Shown here piece by piece: positions 25,333 through 36,077 of a stretch of DNA of 64,000 bases; position 1 is the stretch's first letter; the number at the start of each line of letters is the position of its first letter. The notes under the pieces were generated by a model. The model was not told the origin of the DNA and searched no databases. It worked only from the letters and a program-made list of their open reading frames with translations. The position numbers and the translations under genes were made by a program. Source of the stretch: Isoetes taiwanensis (lineage: Eukaryota; Streptophyta; Lycopodiopsida; Isoetales; Isoetaceae). Location of the stretch: positions 9,486,013 through 9,550,012 of the forward strand of contig JAJEKV010000027.1 of assembly GCA_021234155.1 (NCBI GenBank), read 5' to 3'.

Positions 25333-27363
25333 ATGAAGTACGTATCTAAAGCTTTAAATGGTGGTCCGGATCATTCGAAGCGAGTCAAAAGTTGGGCAAG
25401 AAGAGAATTTGATGAGTGGCGTAAAGATTTTGGTCTCGATGTGTCCATTCCGATCGAGAAGCTGAATTTGGTGGAGCTGAATAAAATGCTGACGCATTTT
25501 ATGCTACAGGTAATTCATTTTATTTTTTTGTAATTTCTTTTATTTTTTATTATTCACATTGGCGATTATTTCTTAATTAGGCGAAGAAGAAGAATGGGAA
25601 GCTATATCCTCCAGGAACGAAAGTATTTTGCTTCTGATAATTCTTTTTTGTTTCTTGTCTATTTTTTATATTGACGTAATTTATTGTTATATTGTAGTCT
25701 AACTTCTTTGTTGCGAGGAATTAGAAGGATTATACGCAGGGAGCAGAATAAAGTTCAAGGGCAGACTGCTGTCCATCAGCCCCCATTTAATATCCTTCTT
25801 GATCCGATCTTTACTCAGGCACGTGACGCGTTTGTGTGCATGGTGAAAAAATTGAGAAATGATGGCAACTATGAGAAACCAAAGAAAAAAGCACCTATCA
25901 TTACCTTTGTTGTAGAAAAGGACATCTTAGATGATATTGACCATCAAATTACATATCCTTTAGGTTGTGTCAAAAGGCTGCTCTATTACATGCTGACCCA
26001 TTTTGGGATTAGAGGAAATGAAGAGCGCTATATCGTGTAAAGGATGTTGACATGACCTTAGAGGTTGATGAGGGTGGGGAATTAGTCAAGTATGGAGAGC
26101 GTCTTAGTAAAAATTACAATCCTAGTGTGACAAGGTTTGATGACAATCATTTTCGTCAACCGGTTTAGACATATGAAGCTGATTCTGTGCTGACATATAA
26201 GCAGTACATACGACACTTGCCTGCAAAGGAAAATGATTCTGAACTGCGCCGTTTCTTTTTGCAGCCAATTCCTAGGTCCAAGAAAAATGTAAGTCTTTCT
26301 TTTTATTTATGTCTTTAGTTTCAGTGTTTAATTTCTGCTTTGTTTTTCTATTAACATCATGAAACTGTCATAGGTCTGGTATGCTGTGATGCCTATAGGT
26401 TGTAACTCCATTTCAAAATTGTTGAACATAATGGCGTTTATTGTCCATGCCAAAACGGAAATCTGTAACAAGTCTGGCAGGGTATCTTTGGTGTCTCGTC
26501 TTGCAATAGCTAGTGTTCCTTCCGATGCTGGGATGTGCATAACTTGTCATAATAGTACTCCATCTTACAAAAAGTAAGAATTATTATGGTTATTTAATTT
26601 CTATTTTGTTGTTTAATTTTTACTTTCAATTTGCAGGTATGATCGAACGCGAGTGTCTAAAGTGAATGCATGAATGAATCTTATCAGCCAACCTATCAAT
26701 GCCGACGGAGCTGTGCGGGCATACAAAGACGTCCTATATGGTATTTTTTCTTATTACATTATCTTTTACTTGTCTTTTCTTTCTGTTATTTATTTCTGTT
26801 ATTTAATATTATTTTAGTACATGTTTTTTTCAATGTTAACTCTATTATTTATATTCATGTTGTTTCTGTTATTGTGTCTTGCAGATGAAGTGTCTAAGCA
26901 AAATATCATCGGCAATAGAAATCCTCTTCAACAGTTGAATGCTAATGCGAGTTCTGTATTGCGTCAGGGCAATTCAGGGTCTGCGGTTTTGCAACAGCAG
27001 TCAGGAGTTTCGCAGGAGAATTCGAGAGAATTCAGGATGAAGTACAGGTACCGCAGTTGTCGTCTGTAGCGATAAAGGGTAGTTCTTCTGGTGTTGCATC
27101 TGGAGAAATGATAGTTGATAAGACTAAGCAGATTCCTAGCAGCGTTCTACTTGTTATTGAAGTAGATGAAGATCTTTATGATGCCTCATTTTATGATGAG
27201 TTAAGCAAGGCTTATCCTGAGAGCAAAAGCAATTGGTAGATATTCTGCACCTGTGATTCAAGGTAGCTTCTCGAACTGTACCTTTAACTTTAGTGGAGTT
27301 GATATGAATAAGCTTGTTGGAGTTATTTCAAGCTCATTATTAAAGAATAAGCAACAAAGATGA
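25333..27363 (+). pseudogene. DUF3504/Crypton-like tyrosine recombinase gene, six exons, decayed
   Basis: Exons read as 25,333-25,509, 25,581-25,622, 25,698-26,288, 26,374-26,573, 26,637-26,740 and 26,885-27,363, with GT-AG borders. The protein order matches the DUF3504 family (animal KIAA1958/QRICH1/ZMYM C-termini and Crypton transposases): a SAM-like N-terminal helix set (WARREFDEWRKDFG, KKNGKLYPPGT, LLRGIRRIIRR), then a catalytic domain. Visible active-site positions are Arg in FGIRGNEE, KSGR where HxxR is expected (His lost), His in ITCHNST, and Tyr in SYKKY. A Q-rich tail and a GSFSNCTFNF motif follow, as in family C-termini. Lesions: phase mismatch between exons 2 and 3, a frame break near 26,036, in-frame TAG at 26,170, TGA in exon 5, and frame breaks in exon 6 near 27,060 and 27,230. 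The first exon has no convincing start, so upstream exons are probably missing. It could be a former host gene or a mobile element with introns. Confidence 0.75.
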
Positions 27364-27586
27364 TGTTCTTGAATTTCAGAATGTTTTAAATGGAAAGTGA
27401 AACTTTGAAACTGCTAAATGGAATTTCGAAATACAGTTTTATCTAGGTTTTAAACTACCTGTAATCCACATTAGGGTGAGATTACTTGTTTTTTTGGCCT
27501 CTTTTCAAACCCATTATTCTATCTCCACAGGCACATGTCTAAGTTTCTCTCCAATCTATTGCAGACCTTGTTCTTAAGAAAATCCA

Positions 27587-28072
27587 TCATACTAAATATC
27601 TTTCATCCTCCACAGAACCAAGTATCATTGTTTGACATAGAACGACTAGTTTGAAGAATTTTGGCATCCAATCTTGAAGTACTTGACTGTTATTTAACCA
27701 TTTCCATAATAGCGTAATTGCTCCAAATAGCTTAGGTTCTTCGAGTTCAATACGTTGAGCCCACATAAGTTTCCCAAAGCATTGGGATTGTCCTAATAAT
27801 GCATCACCATCTATAACACTATGAAAAGATTCTAATCTGACAACAATAGCTTTGAAAAATTGACTTTTGAGGATTATGAGCTTATTCGTGTAATCACCTT
27901 GCATCTAGAGTTATCCCAAAACCGGGGGTATACAATGGACATGGCATCCAAGAGTTCTTCTTTTGCAAAACACTCTTCTATTTCTTTTGCCAAAGTAATA
28001 GCATTGTCTTTGAGGTTTTGCCTCAATTTTAATAGTATTTCAACAAATGCAAATTTTTCTTACATGAATTAG
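27587..28072 (-). pseudogene. hAT-type (KIAA1586-like) transposase C-terminal remnant
   Basis: On the minus strand, 28,065-27,900 reads KFAFVEILLKLRQNLKDN, then AKEIEECFAKEELLDAMSIV and YPRFWDN. After a frame break, 27,904-27,587 reads ILKSQFFKAIVVRLESFHSV, GDALLGQSQCF, NNSQVLQDWMPKFFKLV and CQTMILGSVEDER. This is the C-terminal dimerisation half of KIAA1586-like hAT transposases, ending in the SVEDER block. The rest of the C-terminus is lost. It lies 0.2 kb beyond the recombinase-like pseudogene on the opposite strand; no link between them can be shown. A related but non-overlapping hAT fragment lies at 36.1-37.7 kb. Confidence 0.65.
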
Positions 28073-28191
28073 ATGAACAAGACGGCCTCTGATGCTTGAT
28101 TCTTTGTATACATCTGCATTATAAAATGGACAATATTTAGGAAGTTTGAGATGAATAAAGCAGCAAGAAATAAAGTGGCCCACCGTCATAC

Positions 28192-28606
28192 CTAGACTAA
28201 AATGAGAGTGTACCTTAATGCATACTGTATCTTTGCATCAAATTTTAAAACGCTCTTGCTGCCACCAACCTCAACCAAGTTGATCCACAACACAAATTTC
28301 TCTTTATCATATGGCACATTTGCTGAAGTGGAATACAAATATTTCAAGGCAATGAGTATCATCTTCCTTGCACGTACATATTTAGCAATACACATAGTCC
28401 TCTTTTGAGCAAGCTTTATTAAGAAGTTCATCTCCTTCAACATAGGAAGCATACCTAAATAGAAGTGCCACAGTGTCATAAGACAATCTGGGAACAATCA
28501 AGGTATTACCTGCTAATGTCAACAACGTTTCCAAGTCCAAAGCTCGAGGTAGTAGAAGTTCTGGTTTTTCAGGCCCCTTTCCATTCTTTGATGCAAGCTT
28601 ATCCAA
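28192..28606 (-). pseudogene. Unrecognised coding fragment, two frames
   Basis: Two overlapping minus-strand frames look protein-like. Frame 28,606-28,382 has PEKPELLLPRALDLETLLTL and NTLIVPRLSYDTVALLFRYA. After a shift near 28,400, frame 28,400-28,192 continues with IAKYVRARKMILIALKYLYS, VPYDKEKFVLWINLVEVGG and KSVLKFDAKIQYALRYTLI. The composition (helical, charged, few rare residues) is unlike the random frames around it. I do not recognise the family; helical-repeat proteins or part of a mobile-element protein are possible. It is adjacent to, and on the same strand as, the hAT remnant. Confidence 0.45.
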
Positions 28607-29031
28607 ACCAACAAAAGAAGGACACTACTCAAGTAAGCATTGTGTTGGCTTGTATAATAAGATCCATCTCGTATTGATTGTATATAACTTTATTCCTCTT
28701 TGTTAAACCAACGAACATTTTCTTAAACTTACGAAATCTGCAGATACAAAGACATTAAAGAATTAGAAGCCATACTACAACAACTATACTATATCAGTAT
28801 ATATACACCTCTTTGAGGGCAAAAGCAACATAATTCAAGTATTGAAGGCGCTATGATGGCCGCCATGCAGGGTCTCGACGCGGTTTTCTTCATAACTTCT
28901 GGCTCGAGTGTCAGATTCAGGTGTTTTTTAGTGCTTGGAAAGCTAGAGATGTGAGTTTTCCATCGTTGTATAGTTTATATAGTTATCTATGTCTATCTGG
29001 GCCGGATTTGGGGTTTATAGATTTTGGCTAC

Positions 29032-30690
29032 CATGGCAAACCCTAGTTTGCCGGTTCCGGAACACATTCGTCAGCCAAAAAAGTGGTAGGTGGTGCTTCG
29101 CTTCTTCTTTTGCGCATGATATGAACTCTCCTTTGTCACTTCCTAATTTACCCAATAATTTTTGCCTCAATCCTCTTGCTTTTGACCCTTCTCTTGTTAA
29201 TATGAGTACAAGCTTGCAACATTTTATTCTCTTTCTAAATCTACACTTTTGTCTACTTCTCAAGTAGAGACTACTGTAAATACTTCTACTGTTGTTTCTG
29301 CTTCTTTTTGCCTACTGCTAGGCGTCTTTCTGTTCCTTCTGCTCCTTGGGGTTCTTCTGATGTTGTGGCTAGAGCGCCTTCTACACAATTTAGCGATTGG
29401 ATCAAACGTGATTTGACATCCAGTGTGCAATCTGCTCGTGTCTCTGCTGCATTGAATATTATGTTACAAAATAACAAGAAAGAATTTAGCTCGTATCTAA
29501 ATGAGTTACAAGTACAAGGTGACCGTATGGATGTTCAGTTGCCTCTTGAGGGTGTATTCTATGGGGCACAGCAGTGTTCAAATGCTTTTATACAGGCTGG
29601 CCTACAAGTTGTCGAAATTGATCATAATGCTCATTTGTAGTGTGTTCAGAACCTTGTGTCTCATGTAGTTGTTTGCCATTTCACTGGACAGTTTCTGGAT
29701 CTCAGGAGAGTTGGATTTTGGCTAAAACATCCCCTTCAGAGACTGGGTCTCCCTCATTAAAGTCTCGAAAAGTTCTGGATAAAGATAATAATTTCTTCCT
29801 GGTCATGTTTGACTCTTCACTTGCAGTTGACAGGCTTATGGAGCTTGGTGTTGATCCTCTTTGGGGACATTATCTTCCATATCAGGTTTATTCTACTGGA
29901 TTCTTGCCAAGTAAGTCTGGTGCATTGTGCATGCCTTGTTGGCTTGCCTTAGAGGATTTTCCACTAGAATTGCAAGTGTCTGATCTTATGATTGCTATTG
30001 CCAAATGGATTGGGTATGCATCTTGTCCATTCTATTGTTAATGGTCCTCGAAATTTGTGTATCTCTTCCTACTTGTGTTTCTATTCCTCAGTCAGTAGTG
30101 GTCAAAAGTGGCCCACTTTTTTTTCAAGTACAAACTACGTTTGTTTAATGGACCTGAGCTTGCCAAGATGTTTCCCAATCTTGAGGCTTTCGCAACTTAC
30201 AGATCTAGGCATACTTTTGTCTCTACCTCCCCAACTGGTCCTATCCCATGTCAAATAGCATCCACTTTACTTGAATGTCGTGTTGTATCATCTTCTTCCT
30301 CATCTGCCTCTGCACTAGTTAATCGGCCAGTATTACCAGCTCTTTTGCCTTCTTCTCAAGCTATTTCTGCACCATCACCTTCTTCTAGTGCATCTCCATC
30401 TCAGTCTATATCAATAGACCCTCTTAATGAGAATCACCACTCTCGTCTTCAGTCAGGACATTGCTCACAAGCAAGAATGATTGGAAGAAGGATGGTCTAC
30501 TCCACATCTGAAGAAGCTTGCACGTCGCAAAAATAGCTCGGCTCCTCAATCTGCGTTATTCACTCTGTAGCTCCAATATCTGCTACGATTGTTACAGTGG
30601 ATGTCCTTAATTCAGTGGCATTGAGACACCAGGGAGCAGATCAAGTTGATGTTAATGATTCTATGGATGTGGAAGTTCGACCTGGTTAAA
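29032..30690 (+). pseudogene. LINE ORF1 (DUF4283-like) remnant
   Basis: A start ATG in ACCATGGC at 29,032 opens MANPSLPVPEHIRQPKKW, after which the frame shifts repeatedly. Protein-like blocks follow: NSPLSLPNLPNNFCLNPLAF (29.12 kb), QFSDWIKRDLTSSVQSARVS (29.38), LPLEGVFYGAQQCSNAFIQ (29.54), VVCHFTGQFLDLRRVGFWLK (29.67), FLVMFDSSLAVDRLMELGVD (29.79), LPCWLALEDFP-type text (29.93), VHSIVNGPRN (30.01) and a serine-rich tail (30.28-30.42) ending in VDVLNSVALRHQGADQVDVN and a TAA near 30,690. The order of nucleic-acid-binding-like fold with WLALEDFPLEL and then a low-complexity tail is that of plant LINE ORF1 (DUF4283) proteins. No endonuclease or reverse transcriptase follows, so the element is truncated or was separated from ORF2. 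Confidence 0.6.
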
Positions 30691-30699
30691 GTAACTTTT

Positions 30700-33600
30700 C
30701 TAAAAATATGATTATATATTATTCTTCTCTTTGTAAGAGAGGAAAATAGTGTGAATTGCATTATATTGTCACTAGAAAAAGTGCCCAGCATTGCTGGGCT
30801 TTTCATGGGACATAAATTCAAGGCAAATGCTAGATTGGTGTAAAAAGAGCAAGGAATTGTAATGTTGGGATTTGTGCAAATGATTATGAGCTTGGATGAA
30901 TAGCTACATTGCATTCTCTCAAGGTTCTAAATGTTTAATTACTTCCGCGAGGAACAGATGCATTTCTTGCTTCAAGAATTGACATTAGATCATGTGACAA
31001 CCACTGATTCAAACCAAAATATTTGGAGTTATGAAAAGAAATCAATTTTCCTACTCCATGGTTTCTAAATGCATTTCACAATAAGGTCCACTGTTTGTGC
31101 ATATAAACTTAGATTTTACAAGAAGTTTGGACAACTCATTCTCCAGGAATGAAATTTAGATTCAAAACCTCCTCAAGAAGCCTTCATCATCTTCAAAACA
31201 AAATCTAAAACAAATCTTCTTCAACCTATGAAGCAAAATTTGCTTTTACTTGGAACTCTCTATTTTCGCCAAATTTTTGAAATGCTTAAACATTTTTTCA
31301 TCCTAGGTTTACCTTTGCACCAGACCTAGTTTATTGCTCTTTCTATAAGTGATGCATGTTGTTGTGTTGTTTCATCTATATAATTGTTTCATCTGGACCA
31401 TTGCTTCATGGAATATTCCTTCCAATGTTCCATATAAAGCAACCAAGGTCATCTCCCCAAAATCAAGATGAGATCAAACTGGAATTTCCATATCACTCTA
31501 AGATTTATGAAATATAGAATGCAAGTCAATGATATAGTCAATGAGCAAGCAGAAAATTAGTTGCACATGAGAAAAAGTCATGTGTTGTTGTGCATTAGGG
31601 TTGCCCTTAAGGCCAAAGTTCCATTGCAGTAACTTAGAAGGTTAACGAATTATAAGCTTTTGCCTTTAGTTATGTTGGCAAATCTTTTTTAGCTTTTGAT
31701 AACTGCCATAGAAATGTTGGCAAGTCTTAGTTAGTATTATTTATCCATGACAATTGAGTGAAAAAATCACCTTTCCATAACTCTATATTGTTCCCGTTTT
31801 TGCTCAATTGCAACTTTGTATTAAGACAAGCAGACAGACAGACATTATTTTTACATCATGCCACATTGGCAGCATCCATGAGGACATATGACCTCATGGA
31901 TGCTCTTCATTCTCTTTGGGCAATGGCCTGGTGATGATATCTTTGTGTTGCTTCTTTCTAATCCTGGGGGATGCACCTATCATATAGGGGGTATCTCGTG
32001 TGCATGCTAGGGGTTGCCAGAAACCCCCTTATATACGCCTTAAAAATCCTCCAAAAACCCCGGTTTCAGTCGCATATTGTACCAAAGCCACTTAAAAAAA
32101 CTCCATAGGTAAGAGTATATGTATGGTTCATGCCCAAAATAAATCCTTTTGGGTCACTCAAACTAACTATTTTTAAACAAAAAGAGGGTACCCTTACTGC
32201 GCCTTGTGCCCCATTATAACACACCACATTTTGCAACTCTCATATTCAGTTTGTACATCTATAACAATAGTTAAAATGATTCAGTCTGGTTAATAACTTG
32301 AACATATACAAATTCTATCCTCTGACGATACAAATTAATGATTCCCATTTATAACATGGATGAAAAGATAATGCAACTCTAAACCTAAATGTTGGGCAAA
32401 GGAAAAATCCCAAGTGCATTTCAAGAATTCTCTTTGACACTTTTTTTAAAACTCCCTTTCAAGACAATGCAAATCTACATCGGCTCAAAACCAAGACGAA
32501 CAAAAACATATATCTTCTATTATTTAATTTAGACTCCCCACTTATGGTAGATTATTATCGAGCCGCTTTCTTTATTGTAGCTATAAAAGAAAAGGAAAGC
32601 ATGCATAAAACACTCAAACTATCTCCACCCGATTTGGGTTAGACTTCCTAGACATGGAAACCCTTCCAAGGCTTCAACGGGATCGTGCATAAAATGTAGA
32701 GAACCACCTTGGAATTGACAAGAATCCATCAATGAATCCATCAAAAATGTAGAGAACCACCTTGAAATACAATGCCCAAAAAAAATGGGTACCTTGCATT
32801 TTAAGCAACAAAAATGGTAATTACAATTCCCATGTGCTTAAATAAAATTTCATTTTTTTACCCATTCTCGTGATATTGTTTATTATATATAGATATTCAC
32901 AACAACTTGGATATGTGTATATTTACAGATCTTCAAGTAAGTTGCTCGTACAAAATTCATAGCACCCAATCCATGAACATGAGGTTGCCCACATAATTCG
33001 GATATGGCTCATGTGCTCTGTTCAAACAAAATTTATAGCACCCAATTAATTCGGGACAAAATTAGTATTAATATTTGAGACCCCATCAGTCCACCTATAT
33101 GTGCTAGAATATCTCCCAATATTTTGTACACATGCCAACTGCAATTTTACAATCACTTTTGAAAAGAGAACCATCTATATTATATGTTGAATAGCTACCA
33201 ATGCTTTCTACACATGCAAGCTGCAATTTTAACGTCGATTATGGAAAGATTACATTCACATTGTACATTGTGTTCTATGTGGGCTTGTCCATCTATCTGG
33301 CCCGGCTACTATTTGGAGCATACATATAGATACTTGCGAGCATTATGTAGCTAGCTAGTGTTAAACCATTTCTGCAGCATGCGTATCAGCATGAACTTTA
33401 CAAGCAGCAATTATTACCCTTCAAGTTGTGGCATAGGTTCAAATGGCATGCTGCTAATAAGCCCTCTGCTTCATCTAGCCACCTTGCCCTGCCAAGATTC
33501 TCATCTAGCCACCCTGCTTCATCCATAGTTCTCAATATCATGTGTTTCCCATGACTTATTCTCATCCAAATAGAATAATAGCATCCATCCTAAAAGAGTT

Positions 33601-34150
33601 CACCACTTCTACAACCAGAGCGCTGACATTAAAACGTAATTTTTGTCTATTGCATCTCCATCAATAAAGCAAGAGCGTCATCAGGAAAGCCCTGCAGCAA
33701 CCGTTATCCATGAAACAGCATTGCGTTGATGCATGATAACAAATATTATTCCCATAGCTTCTAAGCTCCCACACTTGGCATGCATGCCAATGATAATTAT
33801 GGCCATGATCGCATGAGCTCCAACAGCATGTGGTATAGCACAAACATGCATTAGTTCTTGTCTTCCCTACTGCACCTAAACTGCCTCAAGCACTAAAAAT
33901 GCCACTGTGTCCAAAATCACACTTCATATTTTCATACAATTGTAGTACATGTTGGCAATAAGCCATCCACATCATAACCTCTAATAATGGCACCCCAATA
34001 ACAAGTTTTGTTCAATCAAGCATGCTACAACAACGAATCATTTGTTCACCACAGTTCAAACATGAAAAGCAATGGGTTATACCTCTGTGTAACATCCTTT
34101 GCATCATTCCCAACAAAAGCTATAACATATGAACAGGAAGTCTCCTACCT
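30700..34150. other. No recognisable gene (3.4 kb, AT-rich)
   Basis: No long frame or domain on either strand. It contains a 54-bp-period tandem duplication at 32,693-32,772 and an imperfect duplication of about 80 bp at 33,110-33,250. Otherwise I see nothing in it. Confidence 0.5.
32693..32772 (+). repeat. Tandem duplication around AAAATGTAGAGAACCACCTT
   Basis: AAAATGTAGAGAACCACCTT followed by GGAAT or GAAAT occurs twice, about 54 bp apart, separated by a CAAGAATCCATCAATGAATC linker that itself contains a short repeat of AATCCATCAA. Confidence 0.7.
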
Positions 34151-34153
34151 GCA

Positions 34154-34772
34154 ACCTGCTCAACTTTATCTGAAGCATCGATGAGCCCATTTACAGCATC
34201 CACATGTATCCGCCACCCCTCTGCACCCTCACCTCTACAAAATATTTCAGCACAGTGTAGCATGGGACTTTTCTTGCTACCAAATGGTGTCACCCTTCTA
34301 CACTTAGGTGTGTCCATGTCATTGTGAATGCTGGCCTGTTCCGAACTTACATTTTCTTTAGATCCTGCTGGGTATGCTGTAGGCTTCTCTTTGCCTTTTC
34401 TTTGTGCAATAGATTCCTCATATTGATGGTCCCTTTTTACAGCCTTGCCTAAAGATCCCTTCTCTATTTTGACAGACTCTGCTTTATCCACATCATAAGA
34501 AGGTCTTGGAATTACAGCAGTACGTCCAAGAACATGTGCTAGATTTGCAGCCTTACTAACCTGGGAGTTTGAACAAATTAACATGCCATCCAAGTTTATC
34601 CTTGTGGATCCCAATCTGCAGAAGCCTTCAGAGTGCATCTACTTATAAAATCCACTATGGACTTTACAGAGAATTACCTTGTTGTACAGCCCAGACTAAA
34701 TATGAAAGCTTTTCAAGATTAGGCTTAGATGTTATGTCAAACTGCACAGACAAGGCAATTTCAACCTTACAC
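34154..34772 (-). CDS. Candidate host-gene exons, unrecognised (partial gene)
   Basis: Two consecutive minus-strand exons with clean splice signals. Exon A (34,772-34,671 on the complement) follows a pyrimidine-rich TTTCTGGCAG acceptor. It reads CKVEIALSVQFDITSKPNLE then KLSYLVWAVQQ and ends AACAAG|GTAATT. The intron of about 110 bp ends CTCCCAG. Exon B (34,562-34,154) reads VSKAANLAHVLGRTAVIPRP, then a hydrophilic, lysine/glutamate-rich middle, and VDAVNGLIDASDKVEQVAG before a GCAG|GTAGGA donor. Frame is open through exon B. A further upstream exon around 34,930-35,030 (LLADFDLLSTSRMRIGPID) is plausible. I do not recognise the family. No stop or frame break is seen in A or B, unlike the transposon remnants nearby, so this may be part of a live gene whose other exons were not found, or a recent gene fragment. 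Confidence 0.45.
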
Positions 34773-35039
34773 TGCCAGAAACAAAAAAAAATTCCCTTCC
34801 CTTGCACTTGTTCTTTTGCAAGATGAGTTGCTTGCAATGTATAGAAAAATTGCTCTAGCCAAATAAAGGAACGGATCAAAATAAAAAAGTGTTGAACTAT
34901 GCAAAGAGAGGAGGAAACACTAACAGCAAGAATTAACTTGGATCAATTGGACCGATCCTCATCCTTGATGTAGATAGCAGGTCGAAATCAGCGAGCAGAG
35001 AAGCACCATCGCATGGCCTTTACTTGAACTACCTGCATA

Positions 35040-35930
35040 GATAAAAGAAAAACAAAACATTAGTAGAACACCGGCATTAAAAGAGCTATTAAAGGGACAC
35101 CGACATTGCAGATATGGCTTTGCAAATTGTAAGAACCATCTCTCGAAAAGGTTCCCAACAAGAACAATTCACATGCCAAGCATATCATCATGAAATCCAG
35201 CTGATGTAGAAGATTTTCTTAAGCAAACATAGGTCTTCTACAAACAATGAAATGGCTCAATGAACCCTGCCATGAAACAACCCAATGAACCCATGCCCAC
35301 TTTTCTAACTGCAGCATATTGCGGGGCATTCGTGCAATTTCATGATGGATTAGAAAGAAAGTTCACAAGTAGCATTGCAAAATCTTTCAGCAGCTTGGAA
35401 TACCAACGCAGACAAAATGGATCCTTGGAGTCCAGTTCGTTGTTGGATGGAAGGGCCAAGCATAGAGTCCACGAAAAATGAAAACTTGAAAAGCACAAAA
35501 CCACTGTTGAAAAATGGAACAGCCAATGAAGGGCATCTACCAGGAAAGGTCGAGCCAAAAAGGGGATGCAAGCCGGTTTTAAGGCAGCCACAGACAAATC
35601 AAACTGCAAAACTTGCCGTGGTGGCTGAGATATTTGCGTACAGAGTTTATATATTCTTTCTCAAACTGCAAAACTTGGTGGGATGCAAACAAACTACAAA
35701 CCTCGTTGGAACTGGCGCAAAACAAAAAACAAAAAAAAAAAGAGGTCCGATTCAGAAAGTCAACTCTAGGGAAACCACAAAAGCACGGTGAAGTTTATCC
35801 ATTTGAATTTTGAAAAACGGTTATGCATATAGCGTGTTGTGCCCTTTTCCAAATCCTCAATCTCAACCATCCATTTGCATCAACGGTTCAAAATTGAAAT
35901 TGATGACAAACACTCAAAATCCCTTTAGTA
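35040..35930. other. No recognisable gene (0.9 kb)
   Basis: Frames at 35,260-35,481 and 35,375-35,791 overlap and carry no known motif; they are lysine/asparagine-rich and most likely chance. Confidence 0.45.
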
Positions 35931-35934
35931 TAAA

Positions 35935-36074
35935 GAAAGATGCTTAGACGGGTGGCCCTGTTCAGTTGGATCTAATTATCCACTGGATTTTTTATTCCTG
36001 TCTCTGCATTGTATTATGTATTATGACGGAGTGTTATTAATAAAGTCTAACGTCCTTCCCAAAAAAAAAAAAAA
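35935..36074 (+). mobile_element. LINE 3' end with poly(A), plus orientation
   Basis: The sequence ends with AATAAAGTCTAACGTCCTTC, then CC and 14 A's. The same 3' end, in opposite orientation and with its own A-run, occurs at 36,353 (complement of GAAGGACGTCAGACATTATT), and TTTTATTCCTGTCT is shared by both. So this is a 5'-truncated LINE tail. It sits at the edge of the hAT remnant, whose readable sequence restarts just to the right (from about 36,078). Confidence 0.65.
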
Positions 36075-36077
36075 TAC

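Noticed and set aside
35375-35813. 138-codon plus-strand frame
   Set aside because: Overlaps several other frames, no motif, contains an internal short repeat (CAAACTGCAAAACTTG).
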